Assembly: GCA_032358255.1 (NCBI GenBank)
Contig: JAULBX010004332.1
Span: 62,001 to 126,000, forward strand
Reading direction: 5' to 3'
DNA: 64,000 bases
DNA from: Heterotrichella gracilis
Lineage: Eukaryota > Sar > Xanthophyceae > Tribonematales > Xanthonemataceae
Shown here: piece after piece, positions 12,497 to 23,164 of the stretch
Position numbering within the stretch: the first letter of the stretch is position 1
How the letters are laid out: each line of letters opens with the position of its first letter
Translations under genes and position numbers: made by a program
Notes under the pieces: generated by a model
Told to the model about the DNA's origin: nothing
Databases searched by the model: none
Seen by the model: only the letters and a program-made list of their open reading frames with translations

Positions 12497-14029
12497 TCAA
12501 GCAATCTGCAGCCGCTCCAGCACGCGCTTGCGGTGCTCGGGGTCAAGCTCCCAGTAGGCCACCGACACATTGGGCATGTTGTAGGGCGTCTCAAAGGGGC
12601 ACGTCAGCACCCATGCCGCGGGGCTGCTGTAGTCAATGCACCCCCACTTGCGCGTCACATACTCCATGGCCAGGCCAGTGGTGGACTGGATGGTGCTGCC
12701 CGCCACGCGCGTCTCGGACTGCATGCCCGCCGCCACCATGCCCCCAGTGCTGAAGGCGCCGCTGTCGCCCACCGGCACGCCGTGAAGCACCATGACGTCG
12801 TTGTAGCAGCGCAGGTGGATCTCGTGGCCCTGCACCATCAGGCGCCGCACGCGCAGCAGGTACTCGGTGTCCTCATAGTAGGCGGGGTAGATGTTCTCGT
12901 CCCAGCGCCCCGCAAGCTCCAGCATAGCCTTGGTGTGCACAAACACATTGTGCCAGCCACACAGCTGCACGCCCACGTAATTCACATAGCCGATGTGCAC
13001 CTTCCCCGCCTGCAGGTCCCGCCACACGTGGTGCGCCAGGCGCCGCAGGTGCCCGCGCGCAAACTGCACGTCGATCGCCACCACCAGCCGCCACGGCGCG
13101 TCCGGCGCGGCGTCCACGATCGCGTTCCACGTCTCCGTTACGCCCAGCCACGGCGTGTCCAGGCGCACCACGCTGACCTGGCGGAACGCGGGCGCGCGCT
13201 GCACGTGGCGCAGCTCCTTCTCCAGGGCTTCGTCGTTGCCGTTGGCTGCGACCACGATCACGATGTGCTGCACAGGGAAGTCGATGGAGTAGATGAGGGA
13301 GAGGAGGGTGAAGCCGGGGTCAGCGGGGACCCCCACGCCAAGCACTGGGATTGCAAGGCGCTCGTCCTGCGGCCGCAGCTGGTACATGTGGCGCTCCTTC
13401 CATTCGCGCACCGCGTCCATGGTCTCCGGTTTGTCATGACCGGGCTGGTGGATGGAGCCAACCTGTGGAGGAGTGCGGCGCATGGGGTCAGCCTACACCC
13501 TGGATTTAGTGCCGAACCAGGCAGCATGACCTGACAAGCCCATGTGAATGTTTTTCAGTGCGTGCCACCAGGGCTGGTGACGTTACCAACACAATAGAAA
13601 GCTTGGTGCCCGTGTTACCAAGGTTCTGAATCTTGACCTGAAAACAGACACTTACTGAATCCCGACAGAAGTTTGGTACTTGTAGGTTGGGATAGAGCTT
13701 GTGCTGGTTATAATACGCCTTATTGGACGTGAGTATGGCTGCCCTGATAGACCTAAACCCTTAATTCTAAGCCCTACCTGCTCTATGAAGCATGGCAGCG
13801 GGTCGTCAGGGCCCCCTAGTCCAAACTGCGTTTGCGTGCCACAAACCACCTCTGGTTGTGACACAACATGCAGGTGGGCGTGCTCTTCCCCGCCGTTCTC
13901 ACCAGCAGCTGTGCTTGGCTCAGCATCGGGTTGGGTGTGCACGCGCCCATGCCCGCTCCACAGCAGCAGCAGAAGCAAGCACTGTGCCACGCTGTGGGTT
14001 ACCAGTGCAGGTTTGAGTGGCTGCGGCAT
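12497..14029 (-). CDS. GT2-like (GT-A fold) glycosyltransferase, N-terminally anchored
   Basis: Two exons (minus): 14029-13778 and 13462-12497; 405 aa, phase 0. The start is the ATG at 14029; the GTG codon before it is not needed. Residues about 10-28 (LVTHSVAQCLLLLLLWSG) form a signal anchor, fitting a type II Golgi/ER enzyme or a secreted one. The catalytic domain starts near residue 120: IPVLGVGVPADPGFT, the strand HIVIVVAANGNDEAL, then WRLVVAIDVQF with Asp215 where GT-A enzymes place their metal/nucleotide Asp, and YPAYYEDTEYLLRVRR with Glu281-Asp282 as the likely catalytic-base motif of GT2 enzymes such as rhamnosyltransferases. The sugar and acceptor cannot be told from sequence. A 333-codon frame on the opposite strand is its GC-rich shadow. 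The plastid-protein gene follows on the same strand but with its own 1 kb spacer, so there is no sign of linkage. Confidence 0.75.
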
Positions 14030-15074
14030 CACAGCTGAAGCTTATACGGAAGCTTCACCGGCAGCCCCTGGCACCTGTGGGCATTCAGTGGTGGGCGTAT
14101 GAGCGAGTGTCACTTGGGGACAGAAGGGTCACCAGTGGGGTGTGTGTATATAGTAGATGAGAGAGACGGAACATAGAAAGCCAAACAAGCTGCAGGCAAA
14201 ACAGTGAGCACGACAAAGCACATGTCACCTTACCCAGTGGTGCTGAAGCAATCAGAGTGTGTCAACGAACGGCAGGGGTGTGTCACTGACACATGCTGCG
14301 CCAGCCATCTGGATCCCTCTGTTAGCATCTCCAAGTTGCGGTGTATTCTGACACAGAACCTGGATAACCTATCAGATCTGTACAGGCGTTGCCATCCAGG
14401 GCGGACCCATAGAAAGGAGGGAGTGACATCTCAACGAGTACTGATTATGGTTCGTGCACAGTCTGGCACCTAGGGCCCAGCTGAGAAGACAAATACAATG
14501 GGGTGTCGCATTTCGGATCTTGCCCAGGTTTCAAAGGACGGGATGGCTGTTCATGCGACAGAGTGCGCTTGACGTCGCCGTTGTGTTTTGTGTGTTTTGC
14601 GCGTATGCATGCATGCATAACAGGGGGTTTGGGAAACGGGCAAAATAAATCATTAAACATTTTTAAGAAACAACAGGCTTTCCAATCAGGTGCATCTCTT
14701 GGAATCTGACTTGCAAGTCCTATTCGCAGTCTACACCTGCCCCAGCATATCTCAGCCTGCACCCGCATATTTGGTGGTGAACACAACCTGCCGACTGGGC
14801 AGCAGGGCGCCACACCTGCTCAGGTGAGCCATCCCATCAGAAAGCGCAGGAGAAATGCGCAGAAAAATAGAGACAACTCTATCTACGCAAGCACAACCTT
14901 CTAATGGAAATGCTTTTGGGAGTTTGAGACTGGAATTTCTGCCATACTGTAGTCATCCTGCCACTGTCATACCAATAGTTATCATGCCTGCCAACAGGGC
15001 ATTCTTCCTATCCTCTTGTAATGCTGCATACATCCCAAGCACTGGTATGCAGGTACCGAAAGAACCCCCTGTCC
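14030..15074. other. Intergenic region between two minus-strand genes
   Basis: It holds the promoter and leader of the GT2-like gene and the 3' UTR of the plastid-protein gene. No coding unit is recognised. A tgcatgcatgcat run lies near 14604. Confidence 0.4.
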
Positions 15075-17916
15075 TCACTTCTTCCCCACCGCGGCCTCCA
15101 GCTGGCCATACAAGCCACTCACAAACTTGCCCGCGGGTGCCAACGCGGCTGCTGCCTCCTTGTTGTACTTGGTGGCCGCCAGCACCACGCCCACCTGCCC
15201 GACAATGACCAGAATCTCTGCGAGCCACAAGGGCAGGGGCCCCTGGCGCTTGCCAGACTTGGCTGGCACCGCCTTCTGCTCCACAGGCGCAGGTGGTGGT
15301 GGTGCTGGCTTGGGTGCTGGCGGTGGTGGCGCCTCCACTGCCTTCACCACAGGCGCTGGTGCCGGGGCGGGTGCCGGGGCGGGTGCCTGCACAGGTGTCG
15401 CGCATGGGTCACACAGGCCCGAAACCAAATGCAGACCACCAGGCCACGTTGCCACCTAGGCTGCGCCAACGAAAGCTGGTGTTGCTACCCATCTCTTCCT
15501 TGTGCAACGTGCCGCAACTGCCATGGGTGGCTACGGCTGTGCTGGTACTGCTGAAAATCACGCGACATACATGCCAGTGACACGTAAGGCACCATATCCA
15601 GGCAGCAAGGGGTCCCCTGAGCTGCACACACATGCACACACAACCCGCTGTCTGCATGTGGTCACATGGGTGCCCCATCCATGATCTTATCAGTGGGATG
15701 CCAGCCGGGATGCCACGCACAAACAAAATCCATTCGAATCTGGTATGCATGATGTCAAGCAGCAACCCTCATGGCAAGCGACAGGCCTCATTGCCCCACT
15801 TGTTGGCTTCAAACCCTAAGTGAAATCCTACGCATGCTTTCCATGCCCACCGGCATAGCCTGAGGCAGTACCAATCCGACGCAACAGGGACACGCCCTGC
15901 GCATGCACCCACCTTGGCTTCAGGCTTTGGCTTGGCGCTGTCCAGGTCATTGGTGAGGTCGTCCACCCGCTCCCACCATGGCCTCCCACCGCCACCGCCA
16001 CTGCTGCTGCTGCTGCTGCTGCTGGCAAAGGGGGCGGCGGTGGGCGCTGGGGCTGCTTTGGGCGCAGGTGCGGGAGCAGGTGTTGGCTCGTTCTGCGCAC
16101 GGAAAAAAGGGGTGAGCCATGGTGCGTGCTGAGGCGTCGAATGTCAATTGAGGCCTCGAGTGCAAGCTGCTTTACTCACTCGGCTGGTGGGGGCAGATGG
16201 AAGGGCACGCATGCGCCTCAGATCACTGGAGCACTGCGAAGAGAACGTAGCATGCACTGTGCACCCTTGCATGGTGCAAGTGAGGGCATTTGGCATTACA
16301 GCGATGTCTGTGACTACTTTATAAAGTCCCAGCAGCCCAGCAGCTAGACAAGGAACAATGCTAGCCCATGGTGGTACCGGTGAGAGCAGCACACACTTTC
16401 TTTCGACACCGCGCTTGCAACATGATGCAGTGGGGGTAGTTCAGCACACGCGCGATTGGTGTGCTGTGATTTGCTCAAGAATGACGCCGGGTGATTAGTG
16501 CGCGTATGGCGGATCGCCCCCATCCAGGCGCCAGCCCCTCACCTTGAAGTTGAACAGCGGCGAGGAGGCGGATGCAGGCGCAGGTGCCTCAGGTGTGGAG
16601 TCCATACTCCCCTTCTGCTCAGCTGTCTCGCGCCTGCACAGGGCGGCTAAGGTTTAAGGTTTAGGGATTAGGGTTTGCAGTCTCACGCCTGCATAGGTGG
16701 ATATATATATGGTGGGTAATTGAGCATGAACAAAGACCTGCATGCAAGTGCATTTTATGTACAGTATGGTGAGTTCCTGCATGAATATTACAGAATAGTA
16801 TGCGTGCTCAGCTGAAAGACATTGTGACACAGGCCGGGTAGACCTTGCAGCACAGTGCGGGTACTGTGGGTGGTAGCAGGATACATATGCTTTGGCATGT
16901 TTGCTGAGCAGGGTGGCTGTCCACAGCATGCAGGGACACGTACGCTTTGCCCAGGATGGCCTGCCTCCGAGCCTCCTTCTCCTGCAGCTTCTTCTGGTAA
17001 AGCGACAGGAACTGCACAGGACAATCAAGGGAAGTTGTTAGATACTTTGCGCCATGCCATGCAAAGAGGGGAGAAGCGCAAGCGGTGTCTGCGCACAGAG
17101 CTCCTGCAGGCGCATAGTTTGGCGGTTAACTTGCAACAAGGCAACTTGCTGTACTGTGAAGCTACAGACGGCCCCTTGCTGTGCTTGCAAACCACACTTT
17201 CAACGCGGCAAGCTTCATCCAGTGGATAGGGCGGGCCACTCCACTGATATCTGGCTGCCTTGCATGAGTAATAGTACACACCTCGTCCACTGCCTCCTCA
17301 GCACGGGCTGGTGGTGGTGCAACCAGTGGCGCGCTGATGCTGAGCCCCACTGCAATGGCAGCGGTCAGTGCCACAGCCTTGGAGGCCGCTGTGGACACCC
17401 AGGCCACCTACAGACAGGTGTGGAACAAAGTGTGGCTGCTGGGGCTTAGTCATTGGGACCTTGTAGTACTCAGATCAGGTGGCCCAGGTGCCATTAAAGG
17501 AAGCATTCTGTGTCGACTGGGTTTTAGACACTACAAGACTTAACGGCGCATTGGGTAATGGGCGGGAGCGTGGTGGGCGTTGAGCTTGCAGGTGGGGAAC
17601 CAGGGTTGGCTATGCAATAGTCACGTAGTAGGATGTATTTGGGACACAGGAAGGGTGTCCAGAACTGGGCCCAAAGAGCACGCAACTGTCCAGTAAAGTG
17701 CAAGTCTGATATGAAACTAGGACACACGGCAATCAAGGTCTTTGCTGAGCAATAGGAGGCCACTACCTCCTTGACATCCATCCTGGCCGAGCACCGAGTT
17801 GTGGGTTGGCGTGAGGAGAACGCCCGCCTCTGCACCCGGTTGCCACCAAGTGCCTGGCACCTGTTGTTGGTGGAAACAACAGGTCTTGGTAACTCCAAAG
17901 AAGCCATAACGGTCAT
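15075..17916 (-). CDS. Plastid-targeted Pro/Ala-rich membrane protein of unknown function
   Basis: Seven exons (minus): 17916-17767, 17407-17282, 17011-16944, 16633-16543, 16233-16180, 16092-15913, 15386-15075; 326 aa, every phase agrees. I do not recognise the family. The start at 17916 gives MTVMASLELPRPVV and then Arg/Ser/Thr-rich sequence, a good chloroplast transit peptide; a second ATG nine bases on is possible. Residues about 60-86 form a hydrophobic segment ending APPPARAEE, which looks like a thylakoid-transfer or cleavage signal (AxA). A basic helix follows (LYQKKLQEKEARRQ). Residues 135-265 are Ala/Pro/Ser low complexity, with eight consecutive Ser and KPAPPPPAP runs. Near the C-terminus LPLWLAEILVIVGQVGVV (about 274-293) is a membrane span, followed by a short amphipathic tail ending GKK. 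A tail-anchored plastid-envelope or thylakoid protein with a flexible stalk is my inference. Confidence 0.6.
16625..16697. repeat. Acceptor-edge copy upstream of exon 4 of the plastid-protein gene
   Basis: The exon 4 edge with its splice acceptor (gtctcgcgcctgcacagg, 16625-16642) recurs as gtctcacgcctgcatagg at 16680-16697. The two are separated by ggtttaaggtttagggattagggttt, a telomere-repeat-like linker. Confidence 0.75.
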
Positions 17917-18698
17917 TGTACTTCGGCAAGCCACGCCTTCTGTTGGTCTGTGTCAGTATGTCTCGTACGAAGAGGCTTAGTCAGGTAGCGAGCAACAGTT
18001 AGTGTGGGCTATGTGGGCAGGTTCACGGCTACTTTTCTCTATCGGACTCTAGTAATGACGTACTGCATGCGCCCAGTTAACCTTTGCGCCTGTGCATCGG
18101 GAGGTGCATCGTGCGTCTCTGAGCGTTTTTGGAGAGCCCCCTCGGCTGCCATCTTCAGCTTTTAAATCTTTTTTATTATCGCAGGGGGATTTGTGCATGA
18201 ACATGAACGAGGAGTTCACATATGTATGCATGTGCAGGCTTAAAGCATGCAGCCTAGGTTTTGAGCTAAACAATACACATGTAAGCTGCCGTTTACCCCT
18301 TAATCGTCTGCTGTGCTGTACGCCCCTGCACGTCTCTCATGCTCCTGTCCAACCCCTGTTCCAGAAGCGCCCATTGAACGAGGCAGCAACCAAGGGTGCA
18401 AGTATACCCACCTCCAGCGTAAAACTCCTTCACACAAGCAATAGGCGCCTAACCACAAATCCATTTTAGGCACATAGCTCCCGCCAGGCAGTTGCGGCAA
18501 AGCAAGGGCACCTCATGGCGTCCTGTACAGCAGCATGACCACCCGCAGCAGCCAGCTCTGGCTGGATAGGACCACTGAAGTACAACCCGCCTCCCTCCCA
18601 ACCACCACACGTCTGCCACCTCCCTTGACCCACCAGCATACACCCGCCCGCTCGCCAGCCACCACCAGCCGCACCACCACCCCACTCCAGGCGCAGCC
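17917..18698. promoter_or_regulatory. Intergenic region between divergent genes
   Basis: About 780 bases lie between the starts of the plastid-protein gene (minus) and the first GT90 gene (plus). Both promoters must lie here. No core promoter motif is obvious to me. Confidence 0.4.
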
Positions 18699-21178
18699 AT
18701 GCCCCCGCACATCCTGTCCGCCCAGCAGCCTCCACCCTTTCAGCGGAGGGTGGTCAGGGCTGGCGCACTGGCCCTGTTTGCGCTGCTGAGCCTGCTGTGC
18801 ACATACACGGTGTACCACGTCACCTACACAAGCACCTGCCGCGAGGCGAGCAGTCGAGTGCAGCCCGCTGCCTTCAATGGCGAGGGAGGTGACGCTGCAC
18901 AGGTGCGGAATGTAACCTCCCATTGGTAGGACACCCCCATGTGCATCAACCAGGCCATGGCCATGTACCATGCAACAGTGGACCACTCTGGGCAAGGCAT
19001 GTGGTTCTCTGCAGGAGTGGCAACGAGGGTTTTGTTAGGGTATGGCAGTTGGCCATGGGTATGTGCCATGACACCGATCGTCGTGCAAGGTGATAGCCAC
19101 TCCCATTAGCACTCACGCCAAGCCTCATAATCAGTGCGCAACAGCTGTGGCACCACCACCCTTCCACCACCCTCCACCCCACCTGCACGGCTAGCCCCCA
19201 TTTGTGCTTGGCATTGCCAACAGCAATTGGCCTCCATGGCCACACTCTGCCACCTCCACTGCTGAATGGGTTACCCTCACAAAGAAAACACATCATGCAC
19301 CACGCCGCTGCGTGTGCACCTCTATATTTACTCCCCATTGCCCTGTCCCAATCACACAGGAGGTGGCTAGCCGCATCGCAGCCTACAATCTGCCCCCTGA
19401 CTACACCCCCCCCTCCTGCCCCCCGCCCCCCGACACCACCTCCACCCCAGAGGCAGCGTCCTGGGCCGACCTGATCCAAAAAAACCTGGAGGTGGATTTC
19501 AAGTCCTGGCCCCAGGGGTTCACCCGCGGGGACATCAATGCCACCGCGGACCGATTCCCAGAAAGCGACACCACACTACTGGTGCGCATCCATGGCAATC
19601 GGCTCTTCCTCCCCCGGCGCCCTGATGGCGTTGCGTGTGAGGGGTGCAACGCGCACGCCCTGGACATCGTCCGCGCCTTTGATGAAGCCCTGGTGCGCGG
19701 GGAGGTGGCTTTCCCAGACGTGACCTTCGTTCTCAACGTGTGGGACTGGCCCATTTGCCGCGGAAGGGACGAGCCCTGCGCCGCGCCTGTGCTCAGCCTC
19801 CTTAAGGAGGCCATTGACACAGATGTGCTGGTGCCGGAGCTGCTTGTCCCCAACATGATGGTTGGCGCTATGGACCATCCCTGGGATGAGAAGGAGGAGG
19901 TGGCGTTCTGGCGGGGATCGCGCTTCTGCAACGATGACGGGGACGAGGGGCACTACATTAATGGGAGGCAGGTGGACTGCTCACGGTGAGGAGGCAGAAT
20001 TCTAGTTAAGGAGGGGGAGGGGGTCAATCATGTGGCATGGGTATTGGCATGTGCATGGAATGGCGGTCACATGTTTGGGAGTTAAGAGTGGAAAAGTGAG
20101 TTCATTGTTTCTGACCCATGTATACATGCATGCCTGTTGTTCAGATCCTTCTCAGAATGGGGGTTATGGGATCCATTTTGCTCCTGGCTTTGCATCACAC
20201 AAGACCATTGACCACGTATCTCACCCATGAAGCCACACCACCTGGCATTATACCTGTGAATTGGAACTGCAATTTGAACCGCACCCACCCACCCACTTTC
20301 AGCCTGTACTGTCTCTATCCTCAGCACCTTTCCCCCCATCCTGTCCTACCTCTCCATCCTCATATGTGCCCCCCCCCTTGCAGCACCTTCATCCCCATAC
20401 TGTCGTACTTCTACCCCGACATGATCAACGCCTCCTGCCCCGCCTTCACGCGCCAGCCCTTTGTGCCTGTGCCCGACCACTCCTTGTACAAGTACCTGCT
20501 CAACCTGGATGGCTACTCGGCTTCCAACCGCTTTGGCAAGCTGCTGCACACCAACTCCCTGGTCATGAAGCAGCAGTCAATCCATATAGAGTTCTACTAC
20601 AGGTGGGTGAGGCGCAAGCCCTGTTTTTTTGGGGTTTTGGCAGCGAGCGAGGATATGTTGGGCACACCCGCAGGGCAGGGATGGTGACCAAGGTTAGGGC
20701 TCAGGCTCACCACTTCCAACGCAGACACGTGTGGCGGCGGCTTCACCAAGGCATATCAATCGATGGTGACAAATCACTCACGTTTGCAACACAAAATTTC
20801 TTGCCTCACTCCCTCCTGCAGCACCACGGGGGTGTAGATTGCAGCAGGATTGGTGCCTACCTCCCCTCCCCGTCCTTACCCAGACACCCCACCTCACCCC
20901 CTGCACCCACTCCCTCCTCCCTGCATGCACTAATCCCTTTGATCCTCTCCCCCTTTGGGCCCAGGTCAATCCTCCCTTGTGTACACTACCTGCCCATCTG
21001 GGAGTCACATGAGCTTGACGTGCTGGATGCGGTGCGGTGGGCAAGGAAACACGACGCACACGCCCGCCAGATTGCGGCCAACGGCCAGGCGTTTGCGCTG
21101 CGCCATCTGGGCAAGAAGGCGAGGTTGCGCTACTGGGAGAAGGTGCTGCACACGTATGCAAGCCTGGTGAGGAATTGA
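18699..21178 (+). CDS. GT90/CAP10-family glycosyltransferase, copy A
   Basis: Four exons: 18699-18902, 19360-19985, 20384-20602, 20965-21178; 420 aa, phases 0, 2, 2. Residues about 20-40 (AGALALFALLSLLCTYTVYH) are a single signal anchor, giving a type II Golgi/ER topology. The lumenal part carries CAP10/KDEL-type (GT90) motifs: VTFVLNVWDWPICRGRD with the PVLSLLK strand, EVAFWRGSRFC, and the family hallmark KYLLNLDGYSASNRFGKLL followed by LLHTNSLVMKQ; then the C-terminal PCVHYLPIWE and QAFALRHLGK. GT90 enzymes include protein O-glucosyl/xylosyltransferases and fungal capsule xylosyltransferases, so a UDP-sugar-dependent wall or glycoprotein role is likely, but the sugar is unknown. Copy B lies 2 kb downstream on the same strand. 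This copy lacks the two extra exons of copy B. A TGTAA at about 21448 may end the mRNA. Confidence 0.85.
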
Positions 21179-23164
21179 GGCAGCAAAGAGGGCGTGAGTT
21201 GTTGCCTCCTGGCCTGCCAGTGTGTATGGGGCTATGCGAAGATTGCCATGTTGCGTTATGTACATGCATGCCACGGCGCTGATGCCTTTTCTTCATTTGC
21301 AGCCGCTTCCAATTTTTTTATTTCATTTTATTTATCGGAATATATGGTGTCTTATGACGTGGCTATGGTGTGGAGCACACCTTGGTCCGCCTCAATCCTA
21401 ATAATATATTCATTGTCTCTGTTCTAATTACCTATCGCGTCTCTTTTTGTAACCTACCTGTATAGGACTTGCTGTCCCAGGAGGGTACTCTTAGGTTAAA
21501 TTATTGACCTTTTCTCATATCTAGCCGCGCTGCTGCGAAAGCTTGCTGGTGTCTAGGCCCTGTCAGGACAGTGCCTGGTTTCAACATAGCATAGTGTATT
21601 GTTAAGTTACGCTGTGCTACGCCGTGCTGTGTATCGCACGCTTGGACTAGTTGCGCCCGCTGTTGTCATCTGGATGTGTAGGGTTTGGGCAGAGGGCACC
21701 TATACACCCAGCTCAGGTAGCTGCACTGCTGGGCTGGCTGCCACTGATAGGAGCTTCTTCTCGGTACAGAGCAACCCGTTGGTGCAACTATACAGGGACC
21801 TGTGCGTGCCAACTGCTTTTGCTGTTTTAGTGTAGTGACCTCCCAATTGGGCATACTATGACTTTCACAGCGAGGCAGTGAAACAAGGTTCTATTAATTG
21901 ACGTCCTTAGCTTGTTGACATCACTACAACTTGTAGTATAAGGGCGTCAATACAAAGTAAGTAGGGTGTTTGATCCCCAGCACCCCTGTCCAAGTATATG
22001 GTACAGTAGTGAAGAGACAAAATGTCGTCAAGCATCTGTGAGAATCGTCCAAATACACATGGGCATCTCCTGCAGCGGACCTGTACAGGTTGGCACCACG
22101 GGGAAAGCATTTATCCCCTCTGAGGTGCGCAGAACAGCACTGATGGCGTCATACTTGTGTGTGTGTTGTTGTGCGTCGTTAGTGCTGTGTAATTGGGCTG
22201 TTACCCTTTCCTGTCGTGCTCACAACCACCGAGTGCTCCAGCGTTTTCAAAACTACATGCACCACCGTATCACTTTCGCCACACAACGAACACAAAAGTA
22301 TATTCAAAGGATCAAATAAATAGGATGGGGAGTCACAGCTATTTTTTCACCAGTTTTCGTGTTCAGTTGCATGTATTGTGATGGATATGCATGCATCGTC
22401 ACATGCATGCATGCGCCACCGTTACCCGGTCGCCACACCCTGTTCCCAGACTCGGTGCACCGACCCATTGTTATTCTGATATCAACAGGTTACGTCGCAT
22501 CTGAAGAACACCCGTGGAACTAGGCATACCAGAAGCACTACCTGGCATGTCAAACAAAGTACAGTCAAAGTGAGGCACAGTGCGCTATACAAGGGAGCAA
22601 AACAGCACCACATCGCCTGCCAGGGATACCTTCACCCGCGCCTTGCTCAAATACTCGTCAGCTTCCATCTGGATTTGGCGAAACCCTCCCACTCAGCGCA
22701 ACACAGCACCCACACCGGTCAGACCCTACACGCACCAGCACCAAAACTGTAACCACAGCAAGCGGATGTAGCCTTCCGTCAGCAACCAGGCAGCAGAAAC
22801 CCATCCTCCAGAGGCACTGTTGCGATTCTGGGATGTATCAGTGCTTCAGCCCCCACCTTGCCACAGCCGGCTCCTGCCACTCAGGTGCACCCCCTTGACC
22901 ACAGCCCGTGGCAGGCCTAACCACAGCAACCATATCAAAATACACCTGCTCCTCAGCCGTCCATCACAACGTAGGCTTTGACAAATAAGCCTGTGCCTGA
23001 CTCAGCTTGGCGGTACAGCCACCCATGCAACAGCAGTTGGCGGTGCAACAAGGAGCCGATCAGGGCGTCGGGTTTTGCCAGTGTAATAGGGGTTTGGCCA
23101 GTGCAATAGAGCCTATAAGCACAGCAGCCACTGAAGGCACGTCGCAGCTGCGTAGCCAGGGCCC
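21179..23164. other. Intergenic region between tandem GT90 genes
   Basis: About 2 kb. It holds the 3' UTR of copy A and the promoter of copy B. The part from 21290 to 22350 is AT-richer. No coding unit or remnant of a third GT90 copy is recognised. Confidence 0.4.

Noticed and set aside
12533-13534. 333-codon open frame on the plus strand
   Set aside because: It is antisense to the GT2-like gene, His/Arg/Val-rich as expected of a GC-rich shadow frame, with no domain.
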